A stretch of 64,000 nucleotides of DNA, taken from the NCBI GenBank assembly GCA_028820935.1, contig JAPPHZ010000036.1:62001-126000 (forward strand). Reading direction: 5' to 3'. Positions within the stretch are counted from its first letter, which is position 1, and each line of letters starts with the position of its first letter. Shown piece by piece: positions 8,262 to 16,928 of this stretch. The position numbers and the translations under genes are program-made. The DNA comes from a bacterium (GTDB lineage: Bacteria; Actinomycetota; Acidimicrobiia; Spongiisociales; Spongiisociaceae). The notes under the pieces were generated by a model, which was given only the letters and a program-made list of their open reading frames with translations, ran no database searches and had not been told where the DNA came from.

Positions 8262-10309
8262 CAGACGTCTCCCTCGCTCATCGCCTGTCCGGTGTTCGCC
8301 TCGTGCGCGTCGCCGTCGTGGTCGCCGTGCTCCTCGTCATGGACCTCCTCGAGCGGTTCGGACCCCCAGGCGAACAGCGCGCCGATGGCGACGAAGGCCC
8401 CTGCCGCCAGCATGGGGATGCCCCACGGGTGGGTGTGGTACATGATCCCGTAGGCGATGAACATGATGCCCAGCCCGACTATGAAGGGGAAGTACGAGGG
8501 CGCCGGTAGGTGGATCTCGTGGTCGGGGTTGCCGTTGGAGCGGATCAGCTCGTCGACCAGTTCATCCGCCTTCTCCTTGCGCACCGCCCGGCCTTCCTCG
8601 TCCTCGTCATACTTGAGGTGCCAGAAGTCGTCCAGGGAGGTGACGGTCGGCTCCACCGCGAAGTTGTATTCGGGAGTTGGGGAGGGCATGGTCCACTCCA
8701 GGGTGCGGGCATCCCACGGGTCATTGGGCGCTACCCGACCCCGCCGCTTCGAGTAGCTCCAGTTGATCATGAAGACCAGCACCCCGACGGCGATGACGAA
8801 GGCGCCGACGGTCACCACGAAGTTGCCGGCGCCGAGGCCCGCCTCCTCGGGGTAGACCCAGGTCCGCCGCACCATGCCCTGCAGTCCCAGCCAGTGCATG
8901 GGACCGAAGGTCAGGTTCATGCCGATGAACATCAGCCAGAAGTGCCACTTGCCCAGCGCCTCGTTGTACATGCGGCCCCAGACTTTGGGGAACCAGTAGT
9001 AGATGCCGGCGAAGAGACCGAAGAGGGCGCCCCCGAACAGCACGTAGTGGAAGTGGGCCACGATGTAGTAGGTATCGGTCTGCTGCCAGTCGGACGGGAC
9101 CACGGCATGGGTGACCCCCGACAGGCCCCCGATGACGAACAGGGCCACGAAGCCCAGCGAGAACAGCATGGGCGTGGTCAACCGCACCCTGCCTCCCCAG
9201 ACGGTTCCCAGCCAGTTGAAGATCTTTATCCCGGTGGGAATGGCGATGGTCATCGTGGACAACCCGAAGGCGGCCTGGGCGACAGTGGGAATACCGGAGG
9301 AGAACATGTGGTGGGCCCAGACCCCGAAGCCCAGGAAGGCGATGGCGGCGCCGGCGAACACCACCGCCGGGTAACCGAAGAGCGGTTTCTTGGAGAAGAC
9401 CGGCAGGGTCTCGGAGACGATGCCCATGGCCGGCAGGATCAGGATGTACACCTCGGGGTGCCCGAATAGCCAGAACAGGTGCTGCCAGAGGATGGGATCG
9501 CCACCGGCTTCCGCCACGAAGAACAACGTCCCGAACTGCCGGTCGAAGGTGAGCATGAACAGGGCGATGGCGATGATGGGGAGCGAGAAGAGCAGCAGCA
9601 GCGCCACTACCAGGGTCATCCAGACGAACACCGGCATCCTGAGGAGCCGCATCCCCTTGGCCCGCATGTTGAGGATGGTGACGATGAAGTTCACCGCCGA
9701 GATGAGTGAGGCTACGCCCAGGATCTGCAGTCCCAGGGCCGCGTAGTCGACCGCCGTGCCGGGGGAGTAGGTGGCGCCGCTGTTGGGGGCGTAGATGAAC
9801 CACCCGCTGTTCGGGATCGACCCGAGGGCGCTGGCGTCGGCGGCGCCACCCGGGAGGCTGCCGCCCACCGGAGGCGGGGAGGTCCCGAAGATGAGGGACG
9901 AGTAGATGAAGAGGCCCCCGAAGAGGAAGATCCAGAAGCTCACCGCGTTCATCCGGGGGAAGGCCACGTCGCGGGCGCCGATCATCAGGGGCAGCAGGTA
10001 GTTGAAGAAAGCTGCCGAGATCGGCATCACGAAGAGGAAGATCATCGTCACGGCGTGGGTGGTGAAGAGGCCGTTGTATTCGGCCGCGGTCAGGAATGCC
10101 CCGTCCGGGCCCGCCAACTGGATCCGGAGCAGCAGGGCCTCGATACCGCCGGCGAGGAAGAAGATGAAGGCGGTGTAGCCGTACATGAGGCCGATCTTCT
10201 TGTGGTCGGCGGTGGTGATCCACGACCAGAATCCGTAGGTAAGCCGGGGACGCCGGAAGAGGGTGGTCTCAGCCCGCTCGACCTTGTCGGTCGCTACGTC
10301 GATTGCCAT
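8261..10309 (-). CDS. ctaD: Cytochrome c oxidase subunit I with C-terminal extension
   Basis: The 682-residue catalytic subunit reduces O2 to water and pumps protons. Haem and copper ligands are visible: H85 (TTHAVTM), H284 and Y288 of GHPEVY with E286, HH at 333-334, H419 and H421 (AHFHY). K362 in TGIKIF fits the K-channel lysine. Twelve core helices run to about residue 540. An extension then carries an acidic soluble stretch and two more helices (PFIVGLGIMFIAYGIMY, LAAGAFVAIGALFAW), ending in a His/Asp/Glu-rich tail that may bind metal. It lies downstream of the subunit II gene, separated by the family II repeat. Confidence 0.97.
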   Translation of the reverse strand: MAIDVATDKVERAETTLFRRPRLTYGFWSWITTADHKKIGLMYGYTAFIFFLAGGIEALLLRIQLAGPDGAFLTAAEYNGLFTTHAVTMIFLFVMPISAAFFNYLLPLMIGARDVAFPRMNAVSFWIFLFGGLFIYSSLIFGTSPPPVGGSLPGGAADASALGSIPNSGWFIYAPNSGATYSPGTAVDYAALGLQILGVASLISAVNFIVTILNMRAKGMRLLRMPVFVWMTLVVALLLLFSLPIIAIALFMLTFDRQFGTLFFVAEAGGDPILWQHLFWLFGHPEVYILILPAMGIVSETLPVFSKKPLFGYPAVVFAGAAIAFLGFGVWAHHMFSSGIPTVAQAAFGLSTMTIAIPTGIKIFNWLGTVWGGRVRLTTPMLFSLGFVALFVIGGLSGVTHAVVPSDWQQTDTYYIVAHFHYVLFGGALFGLFAGIYYWFPKVWGRMYNEALGKWHFWLMFIGMNLTFGPMHWLGLQGMVRRTWVYPEEAGLGAGNFVVTVGAFVIAVGVLVFMINWSYSKRRGRVAPNDPWDARTLEWTMPSPTPEYNFAVEPTVTSLDDFWHLKYDEDEEGRAVRKEKADELVDELIRSNGNPDHEIHLPAPSYFPFIVGLGIMFIAYGIMYHTHPWGIPMLAAGAFVAIGALFAWGSEPLEEVHDEEHGDHDGDAHEANTGQAMSEGDV

Positions 10310-10322
10310 GAGGCCCTCCTAG

Positions 10323-10490
10323 CTAGTGGTCTGTCGGTGGAATGGTGGTGTGGTATGGCGTCGGCAGCGGTGTTCCTCGCAAGGCCCGCTGACGAAGGCG
10401 TACCCGCAGCGGTACGTTGAGGAAGCGGAACGCAGCGACGGGGCGCCGATGACCGCCACAGCACACCGAGCTTTTTCGCCGACAGACCAC
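10323..10490 (+). repeat. ~170 bp dispersed repeat with inverted ends, copy 2 (family II)
   Basis: Starts CTAGTGGTCTGTCGG and ends CCGACAGACCAC, near-perfect inverted ends. The interior is almost identical to 2308-2478. It fills the space between the subunit II stop (10493) and the subunit I start (10309), both minus strand, so it is transcribed within the oxidase operon if that operon is continuous. Confidence 0.9.
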
Positions 10491-10492
10491 AA

Positions 10493-11563
10493 TCATTCCA
10501 GGCTCGACAGGTACACGACCAGGGCGTCGATCTCGTCGGCGGTCAGGCCGAGTTCGGGCATGAACGAGCCCGGCTTCCAGGTGGGTGGATCGGCCAGCCA
10601 TAGCCGCAGGCCTTCCTCCCAATCGGCCTGGGTGGGGTCGAGTTGGGCGGGCAGGGTGGCGCCGGCGAACACGCCCCGGCTGGCGAAGTGCGTCAGGTCG
10701 GGGGCGGGGACGGTCAGCGTCTCGGGGTCGGGGTTGTTGACGCCGTCGATGATGTGGCAGCCGATGCAGGCGCCGCCCAGGAACACCTCCATCCCGCGCT
10801 CGGCCTCGGAACCGGGCTCCGGCGAGACGGCGGGAAGGAGTTGGCCGGCCGTCCAGGCGTCGTAGTCTGCCCTGGTCATCGCTACCACGCGGGCCCGCAT
10901 CCGCGCATGGCTCAGCCCGCAGAACTCGGCGCAATGACCCCAGTATTCGCCCGGGTCGTCGGCATACAGCCGCTGCTCGGTCTCCTGCCCGGGGACGAGG
11001 TAGCGCTTGCCGGCCAGCTTCGGAATCCAGAAGTTGTGCAAGACGTCTTCGGAAGTCATCTTGGCGCAGACCTCGGTGTCCTCCGGGATCACCATCACGT
11101 TGGCTGTCACCACGCCCGAATCGGGATACCGGAACTCGAACCACCACTGGTGCCCGATCACCTCCACCTCCATGGCGTCGCCGGGGCACTCGGCCAGTTC
11201 GAACAGGGTCGAGATGGTGGGGACGGCGATGGCGGCGAGGATGATCGTCGGAACCACCGTCCAGATCAGCTCCAAGCGCGTGTTGCCGGCGACCTGCTTG
11301 GGCTCGGGACGTTCCTTCCCTTTTCGCTCCCTGAAGAGGAAGACCGCCAGCAGGAGAGCGCCTTGGACCAGCACGAATATCACCGCTGCGCCCCAGAAGA
11401 CGGGCCAGAACAGCTCGTTGATCCGCTCGGCTATGGGACCCCGGGAGTCGAAGGTGTTGAGGGGTTGTTCCACCCTCCCGCAACTCGCAAGCAGGATTGC
11501 GGTCAGGAGAGCGACCGGCAGACGTCTGGACAGCCAAAGGACCGGCCGCTCGCGTCGTTCCAT
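10493..11563 (-). CDS. ctaC: Cytochrome c oxidase subunit II with fused cytochrome c (caa3 type), lipoprotein
   Basis: A 356-residue protein that accepts electrons into CuA. A lipobox LLASC puts the lipid-modified cysteine at C28. Two membrane helices lie near 52-77 and 98-120. The CuA ligands are visible: H176, C211, E213, C215, H219 and M222 (CAEFCGLSHARM). The C-terminal domain is a cytochrome c with CIGCH (C266, C269, H270) and a likely axial M335. Strong ribosome site GGAAGGGAG precedes ATG 11563. The fused haem makes this a caa3-type oxidase fed directly by cytochrome c or the bc1 complex. Confidence 0.96.
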   Translation of the reverse strand: MERRERPVLWLSRRLPVALLTAILLASCGRVEQPLNTFDSRGPIAERINELFWPVFWGAAVIFVLVQGALLLAVFLFRERKGKERPEPKQVAGNTRLELIWTVVPTIILAAIAVPTISTLFELAECPGDAMEVEVIGHQWWFEFRYPDSGVVTANVMVIPEDTEVCAKMTSEDVLHNFWIPKLAGKRYLVPGQETEQRLYADDPGEYWGHCAEFCGLSHARMRARVVAMTRADYDAWTAGQLLPAVSPEPGSEAERGMEVFLGGACIGCHIIDGVNNPDPETLTVPAPDLTHFASRGVFAGATLPAQLDPTQADWEEGLRLWLADPPTWKPGSFMPELGLTADEIDALVVYLSSLE

Positions 11564-11676
11564 GTCTCCCTTCCAAGCCAGGGCCGCGGGGTACCGCGCA
11601 GACCCCTATATGTTACGGGTTCGGGTATCCGGCCACCAAGCCGGGGACCTCGGGGGGCGCCACGCCTCCCGGCGCC

Positions 11677-12678
11677 TCAGGAGGTCACTCTATCCAAGGC
11701 AGCATGTAGTTCAGCGCGATCGAGCACGCCCTCGAATCGGTGGGTCACGATGCCCGCGCCGTCAACCACGAAAACCCAGGGCTCGTTGGGCAATCCCCAC
11801 TCGACGACCGCCCTGGTCAACTCCAGGTCAGCGCGATTGGAGGCGTCCAGGTTCTCGTAGATCTCCACATGGATCCAGTTGACGTCCGGGTAGATGTCGA
11901 TCAGCGGTTTCGCTACGTCGACCACGGGGCCACAGGTCTGGCTGGTGCAGAAGGCGGGAGTGGCGAAGACGATCACCGACGGCCGGCCGGAACCGACCGC
12001 TTCCCCAACGGTCGTCTGGTAGAGACGGACGTCGGGCGCCGGGTCGGTGGTCAACGATCCCAAAGGTGTTTCCGGGAGGGTCTTGGAATCGGAGGGCGGC
12101 GCCCGTTCTCCGATCCCGACGGTGCGGGGCTCGGGGCTCACCGAGAACGGGGCGCCCTCGATCGCCCGATCATCTCCAGTCCGCATCCGGAAGGTCCACG
12201 TGCCGGCCTGGTCGAAATCGACCTCCGCCACCCACAAGCCCCGGACATCCGGAATGGCCCAGATGAACCGACCCGGCACCTCTTGAGACAGTGAGCCGCC
12301 CGGCGCCACGAAGGCAAGCTCTATCGGCTGGTCGGTGACCAGTGATCTGTTCTCGGCATCGATGGCGGAGACCAGCACCCGCTCCCTGCCCACCGCCAGA
12401 TCCGAGGAGACCACCAGCACCAGTGCGTCATCCAGTTCATCGGAACTGCTGCCACACGCAAGGAGGCCGGCCGTTACAACTACCAGCAGCCATCGGGTAA
12501 GGATCCCGCCGGACTGGAGTCTCCGAAGCCCGGGATCGGAGAAGAGGGGCTTCCCAGCGTCCTGTGTTCTTGGTTCGGCGCGTTCTGTGACCTGTGGCGG
12601 TGGTGGGCGGCGCGGGCCACCCGGACATGGCCCGGGCGCCCGAACAAGGGGGTTGAACATGTCACGCACCCGTCGCAT
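11677..12678 (-). CDS. Thioredoxin-fold lipoprotein, Sco/TlpA-like, beside oxidase genes
   Basis: The frame from ATG 12678 gives 333 residues. A lipoprotein signal (LLVVVTAGLLACG) has its cysteine at position 75 of this frame, so about 55 residues precede the signal helix. No in-frame ATG or GTG lies closer than the ATG at 12660, so the true start is uncertain. A beta-rich domain (residues 85-185) precedes a thioredoxin-like domain with RPSVIVFATPAFCTSQTC (C244, C249; a CX4C spacing unlike the CxxxC of Sco and CxxC of TlpA). Position upstream of subunit II suggests a role in CuA thiol reduction or copper insertion. Confidence 0.78.
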   Translation of the reverse strand: MRRVRDMFNPLVRAPGPCPGGPRRPPPPQVTERAEPRTQDAGKPLFSDPGLRRLQSGGILTRWLLVVVTAGLLACGSSSDELDDALVLVVSSDLAVGRERVLVSAIDAENRSLVTDQPIELAFVAPGGSLSQEVPGRFIWAIPDVRGLWVAEVDFDQAGTWTFRMRTGDDRAIEGAPFSVSPEPRTVGIGERAPPSDSKTLPETPLGSLTTDPAPDVRLYQTTVGEAVGSGRPSVIVFATPAFCTSQTCGPVVDVAKPLIDIYPDVNWIHVEIYENLDASNRADLELTRAVVEWGLPNEPWVFVVDGAGIVTHRFEGVLDRAELHAALDRVTS

Positions 12679-12896
12679 ACTGTCCGGCAGTCACAAGCAC
12701 CGCCGGTTCTCTGCTTATCGACGTCGAGTGAACCGGCACAGGGATCAATTCGGGAGCGGACCCGTTGGGGGATGGCGGAACGCGTTCGGACCGAAGGAGG
12801 TGGTGGCTGGGGGATGGGCCCGCCGGGGCGGGGCGTGTCCCGGCGTTTTTCGCGTTCTCGTTGTCTCGGGTGCGGATGTATCTCGGAGACAGGGCA

Positions 12897-13003
12897 CTAG
12901 AACGGTGCTGACAGGGGCGGGGATGGGTTGGACCGTCGTCACGCTTCGACCTGGGGTTACTTCTGCCCAGCGGCCAACCGGACACTTTCTGGTAACGCTC
13001 CTC
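12897..13003 (+). repeat. ~105 bp inverted-end repeat, copy B, diverged (family I)
   Basis: It begins CTAGAACGGTGCTGACAGG, contains GCGGGGATGGGTTGG and AACCGGACACTTTC, and ends GTAACGCTCCTC. The same blocks occur in the same order as in copies A and C. It lies about 23 bp past the MOSC gene stop. The rest of the 12679-13025 gap, to its left, holds no gene I can support; it is weakly similar to part of 51780-51990. Confidence 0.75.
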
Positions 13004-13025
13004 CCCACCCGATCCAAGTACCGGC

Positions 13026-13607
13026 TCAGGCGGCGCGGATCGCGACCGGCATGCCGGGTGTCACGTCGAACAGGTCGATCCCGTCGAGGGGCATGACGAA
13101 GCCCCTGATCCCGTTACGGAGCCGCTCGCGGTCCTCTGCCAGTTCCTGCGCCGATGCCTCGGCGCGGCCGGTCACCAGCCGCGTGAAGGCCACGCAGGGC
13201 TCTGCCACCTTCGCGTTCGAAACCAGGATCGAAGCTTGGGGGTTTCCGATGCGGATCCCTCCATCCAATTCGGATTCGGAGATCACCTCATCACTGGAGA
13301 CGATCAGGTTCTCACCGCTCGCACCGAGCGGGATCGGTGTGAACCGCTTCCAGATGTCCTCGTAATGAGAGGTGAATCCGATCGAAAGCGCCCGCCCCGG
13401 GCGGTGGGAAGTGGCCTGCGGGTGATAGCGGTGGTGGCAGTCCACGATCCACGAGCCGCCGTCGAAACCGATCGGCCCGTCAGGCGTGAGCCGCAAGGTG
13501 GACACTTCGGCCAGGGGATCGAGCCGGTATACCCCTTCGTCGCGTTGGTGGCGCCGGTGGATCTGGAGCTTGACTACTTGCCCGACCTCTACCCAGTCAC
13601 CCATCAC
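13026..13607 (-). CDS. MOSC-domain-like protein
   Basis: A 193-residue protein. Segments GENLIVSSDEV, GGIRIGNPQASILVSNAKVAEPC and a C-terminal beta hairpin (VTPGMPVAI) follow the MOSC layout, including the single conserved cysteine in the AEPC segment. MOSC domains bind sulfur or molybdenum cofactor and occur in MoCo sulfurases and detoxifying reductases. The N-terminal 70 residues carry a His-rich stretch (DCHHRYHPQATSH). It overlaps the upstream phosphodiesterase gene by 11 bp. The specific reaction is unknown. Confidence 0.7.
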   Translation of the reverse strand: MMGDWVEVGQVVKLQIHRRHQRDEGVYRLDPLAEVSTLRLTPDGPIGFDGGSWIVDCHHRYHPQATSHRPGRALSIGFTSHYEDIWKRFTPIPLGASGENLIVSSDEVISESELDGGIRIGNPQASILVSNAKVAEPCVAFTRLVTGRAEASAQELAEDRERLRNGIRGFVMPLDGIDLFDVTPGMPVAIRAA

Positions 13608-14415
13608 GTGGTTCCTTCCGGTTCGTGTTCCGCCTGCGCTCGGTCAGGAGGGTTCGGAGCAGGTCCGGACGGTCGGTGATGAGACCGTCCACTCCCATGT
13701 CCAGCAATTCCTCCATCTCGGCCGGATGGTTGATGGTCCATACTATTAATGGAACCCCCAGCCTCCTGGCGGCCCGGACCGTGCGGGGCGTGACGATAGT
13801 GACGCCACGATCCTTGACGGGCACCTGGAGGGAGTCGGCTCGGGGGCGGTACGGCAGGCCGGTCCGCGCCGCGGTCAGGAACCGGACAATCTCGGCGGGG
13901 CCGGCCGAGGTTGCCACCGGCCGGTCGATCAGCGCCCGGAACCGGCGCAGGCGGAACCCGCTGAACGAACCGACGACTACCCGTTCCCACAGGTCGAGAC
14001 GGCGGATGAGGTCTACCAGGGCCGCCTCCATGCCGGCGCTCTTCAGGTCGAGGGCGAATACGCCGTCCGGATAGGTGACGACCAGTTCCTCGAGCGTCGG
14101 CACCTGGATTCCCTGTCCTCGATGCGGGTAATCCCCGTCGCGCTCGAGTCGATAGCCGGCGTCGAGGGTCCGGAGTTGCTCCAGCGAGTAGTCGGACACG
14201 AGGCCTGCGCCGTCGGTGGTGCGGTCGACCGTGTCGTCGTGGATGGTGACAAGGATGCCGTCCCCCGTGATCTGGAGGTCGGTCTCCAGGTATCTGTAGC
14301 CGAGATCCACCGCGCCCTGGAAGGCGACCATCGTGTTCTCGGGCCACAGCAGCCCGGATCCCCGGTGCGCCATGGCAATAGGGTGCTCGTGCCCGAGCGC
14401 GACGGGAAGCGACAT
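13597..14415 (-). CDS. Glycerophosphodiester phosphodiesterase
   Basis: A 272-residue TIM-barrel enzyme of the GDPD family, hydrolysing glycerophosphodiesters to glycerol 3-phosphate and an alcohol. Characteristic motifs are AHRGSGLLWPENTM (H17, R18, E26), YLETDLQITGDGILVTIHD with the metal and catalytic Glu/Asp/His residues, ALDLKS, and a C-terminal TINHPAEMEELLDMGVDGLI. No signal peptide is present, so it acts in the cytoplasm. The downstream MOSC gene overlaps it by 11 bp, so the two are cotranscribed. Confidence 0.93.
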   Translation of the reverse strand: MSLPVALGHEHPIAMAHRGSGLLWPENTMVAFQGAVDLGYRYLETDLQITGDGILVTIHDDTVDRTTDGAGLVSDYSLEQLRTLDAGYRLERDGDYPHRGQGIQVPTLEELVVTYPDGVFALDLKSAGMEAALVDLIRRLDLWERVVVGSFSGFRLRRFRALIDRPVATSAGPAEIVRFLTAARTGLPYRPRADSLQVPVKDRGVTIVTPRTVRAARRLGVPLIVWTINHPAEMEELLDMGVDGLITDRPDLLRTLLTERRRNTNRKEPRDG

Positions 14416-14493
14416 TGGCCGGAAGGTTACTGTGGCCTGTGTCCTGCGGGTGGTGGCTGAATCAAGAGCCGGCCATAGATGGGCGCGCCATAT

Positions 14494-14506
14494 GCCATAG
14501 TATGGC
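14494..14506. promoter_or_regulatory. Palindrome GCCATA-G-TATGGC, probable VapBC operator
   Basis: A perfect 6+1+6 palindrome directly before the antitoxin gene, overlapping an in-frame ATG at 14502. VapB-VapC complexes normally autorepress by binding palindromes at this place. No strong Shine-Dalgarno precedes the antitoxin, so a leaderless or short-leader transcript is possible. Confidence 0.55.
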
Positions 14507-14510
14507 TAGT

Positions 14511-14762
14511 ATGGGTGATATGAAGACGACGCTGGACATTCATGACGAGTTGCTTGCGCGGGCCAAGCGCCACGCAAGGGACACCGGTCTGCCGCTGCGG
14601 GCGGTCGTGGAGGAGGGGCTGCGGTGCGTGCTATCAGTGCCTGAGCCCGCCGCTTACGAGTTGGCTGATCGGCGCGTCGGTGACCCGGAGCGGGCGGACC
14701 CTTTGGAGCGGTACTCGTGGCCGGAGCTGCGTGGGTTGATTTACGGCGGCGAAGCACCCTGA
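14511..14762 (+). CDS. vapB: VapB-type antitoxin (ribbon-helix-helix)
   Basis: An 83-residue protein. MKTTLDIHDELLARAKRHA and LPLRAVVEEGLR match the N-terminal DNA-binding part of VapB antitoxins, which pair with PIN-domain toxins. The C-terminal part (DPLERYSWPELRGLIYGGE) would wrap the toxin. I chose ATG 14511; ATG 14520 is equally possible. Its TGA stop overlaps the toxin ATG (ATGA-like junction at 14760-14764). Confidence 0.88.
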   Translation: MGDMKTTLDIHDELLARAKRHARDTGLPLRAVVEEGLRCVLSVPEPAAYELADRRVGDPERADPLERYSWPELRGLIYGGEAP

Positions 14763-15199
14763 TGCTCGCCGTCGACACGAGCATCCTCGTCTACGCGCAT
14801 CGCCGGGAGAGCCGCCACGGAGAGCAGGCCTACGAGGTCCTGCGGGCGCTCGCCGAAGGAGACCGGACCTGGGCGATCCCGTGGCCGTGTTGCTACGAGT
14901 TCCTCAGCGTGGTGACCAACCGGCGCATCTGGGGCGAAGCGGCCTCCTCTCCGCAGCAGGCGTGGGGTCAGTTGGCCGCGTGGGTGGCATCTCCGTCGAA
15001 CCGCCTCATCGGCGAGACGGACGGTTTCGTGGAGATCCTGGCCGGATTCGTGGATCGCCCGCGTGTCGTCGGCGGCATTGTCCACGACGCTCGGATCGCC
15101 GCTATCTGCGTCGCCCACGGCGCCGAAGCACTGTTGACGCGTGACCGCGACTTCTCGATGTTTCCGAAGCCTCGCACCAGAGACCCCCTGGCCACATAG
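14762..15199 (+). CDS. vapC: VapC-type PIN-domain ribonuclease toxin
   Basis: A 145-residue PIN protein starting MLAVDTSILVYAHR, where the first catalytic Asp is D5. The conserved Glu lies in PCCYEFLSVV, and further acidic residues in VHDARIAA and TRDRDF complete the Mg-binding site expected of PIN RNases. The toxin would cleave RNA when VapB is degraded. It overlaps the antitoxin stop. Confidence 0.9.
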   Translation: MLAVDTSILVYAHRRESRHGEQAYEVLRALAEGDRTWAIPWPCCYEFLSVVTNRRIWGEAASSPQQAWGQLAAWVASPSNRLIGETDGFVEILAGFVDRPRVVGGIVHDARIAAICVAHGAEALLTRDRDFSMFPKPRTRDPLAT

Positions 15200-15222
15200 C
15201 CCACACGTCCCGATCGCCCCGG

Positions 15223-16554
15223 TTATCTGCTGACCACCACCTCGCCGGCCTTGAGCACCTTCCACACCAGGTTGGTTCCTGGCCGGTATGGAAGGTGGGT
15301 TGGGCTGGGAGCGTCGAGAACGATCAGATCAGCTACCGCGCCATGGCCAAGCCAGCCCCGGTCGCCCAAGCCCAGTGCCCGCGCACTGCCCATCGTGGCC
15401 GCCCAGATGGCCTGGTCGGAGGTGAGCCCCATCTCTGTGACGGCCAGCGTGATGGCGAGCGGTAACGACTCCACCATCACCGGCGCCGGGCTGCAGTCGG
15501 TCCCCAGTCCCAGCGGGACGCCTCGCTCCATGAGCTTGCGAAGCGACGCGGGGGAGCGCCGGGTACCGAGCACCGCCGTGGGGGTGATCACCACGCTGAT
15601 GCCCCTCTCTGCCATCTGCTCGGCCTGATCACGGTCGGGATACCCAGCGTGGTCGACCACCGGGACCGAGGCTTCCAACGCCAACCTGTACACATCCGGC
15701 GTCCGGCCCCGATGGTGAATCCGGGTCCGGGTCCCGAGGCTTGCGGCAACCCCGATGAGACGGCGTGCTTCCTCGGTTGCCAGAGCGTCGGTTCCGAGAG
15801 ACAACCGGACCGCCGCTCCCAGCCTCGTCGCGGCGGGAACGTGTAGCTCGGCCACTTCATCCAGCGTCCTCTCACGGTCGGATGCGGTCACCGGCAACCC
15901 CGGTACGTCGAACGTGGGCACGAGGTCAACCACATGACGCCGGCCCGCTTCGACCACCGTGTCGATGAGCGCCAGCTCCCGCTCGTAGTCGTTCGAGTAC
16001 CCGGCGGACGCTTCGACCGTGGTGACGCCGAAGTCGAGCATGCGGTTCAGCCGCCGGCCGATGACCTCGGCGATCCGGGAGGCATCCGCGAGGTGGTTGA
16101 GGCGGGCTGTCGTGGCGCTGCCGGAGTGTGCAACCGCTCGGGCTTCGGGCATGCCGGTGCTCCTGAGCACGAACTCCTCGCTCCGGTCGCCCGCGAACGC
16201 CAGATGGGTGTGGGCGTCCACCAGTCCCGGAAGAACCGCCCGGCCCCCGCAGTCCAGGCTGGGCAGAGACCGGAGTCCCTGGGGCGTTCTTTCCGAGGGC
16301 CCCGCCCAGACCACCTGGCCGCGGCGGATCGCCACCGCGGCATCCGTTACGAGACCCAGCAGACCGGGGAACCGCCGATCATTGGTGGCCAGGGTGCCGA
16401 TGTTGTCCAGCACCATGTTGCCGATCGGTGTGGCCTGTTCCCGCACCAGGCCGACCGCGAGGTCCACACAGGCATCACAGATGGCGGCGCCTGCCTCGCC
16501 CATGACCAGGTTCCCGGCATCTTCCGCCCGGGTCCCGCAGAAACTACAGATCAT
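15223..16554 (-). CDS. Fusion of ClpX-type C4 zinc finger and imidazolonepropionase-like amidohydrolase
   Basis: A 443-residue protein. Residues 1-40 contain CSFCG and CDACVDL (C3, C6, C26, C29), the layout of the ClpX N-terminal zinc-binding domain. From about residue 47 it follows a HutI/amidohydrolase plan: VLPGLVDAHTHLAFAGDRSE (H115, H117), GVTTVEASAGY, a possible third metal ligand near H280-H281, H302 and D353 in LGTDCSPAP. The HutI substrate motif GAHA is replaced by PTFDVPGLP, and the HAxE motif by HHRG. It is probably not an imidazolonepropionase, and no other hut genes are nearby. The true substrate is unknown. Confidence 0.8.
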   Translation of the reverse strand: MICSFCGTRAEDAGNLVMGEAGAAICDACVDLAVGLVREQATPIGNMVLDNIGTLATNDRRFPGLLGLVTDAAVAIRRGQVVWAGPSERTPQGLRSLPSLDCGGRAVLPGLVDAHTHLAFAGDRSEEFVLRSTGMPEARAVAHSGSATTARLNHLADASRIAEVIGRRLNRMLDFGVTTVEASAGYSNDYERELALIDTVVEAGRRHVVDLVPTFDVPGLPVTASDRERTLDEVAELHVPAATRLGAAVRLSLGTDALATEEARRLIGVAASLGTRTRIHHRGRTPDVYRLALEASVPVVDHAGYPDRDQAEQMAERGISVVITPTAVLGTRRSPASLRKLMERGVPLGLGTDCSPAPVMVESLPLAITLAVTEMGLTSDQAIWAATMGSARALGLGDRGWLGHGAVADLIVLDAPSPTHLPYRPGTNLVWKVLKAGEVVVSR

Positions 16555-16928
16555 CGGCCAGGCACCGGCATCGGCGACAATCCCGCATGAATGGGCTACT
16601 GGCGACTGTGACCATGACCTGTCTCACCGCCCAGATAAGTTACTCGAAACAGCCCGGAACACGGGGATCGCCGTTGGAGGTGTTTAACGGGTCAACTCCA
16701 AATGGCGCTTATGGGGACGGCTCGGATCCGGTCGGCGAGTTGGAAACCGCGGGTCCGGTGTGCAGAATCACGCCGGCCAGGAACCGGTTGTCCACCTGGT
16801 CGCATAGAACGATACCGCTTCTGCTCACGTTGTGATGTCACTTCTGCGCGGCTCTTGATGTCGGGTCTACCCACACTTGCGCAGGGTCAGGGTGGACCCG
16901 CTTCGTTGATGATCGCATCCTTTGAGGG

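Noticed and set aside
10326-10865. Plus-strand open frame over the family II repeat
   Set aside because: It is formed by the repeat and the antisense of the subunit II gene; copy 1 of the repeat is not open in the same way.
12335-13096. A 253-codon plus-strand frame across the Sco-like gene start and repeat copy B
   Set aside because: It is antisense to a lipoprotein gene at one end and crosses a dispersed repeat at the other; no ribosome site or domain.
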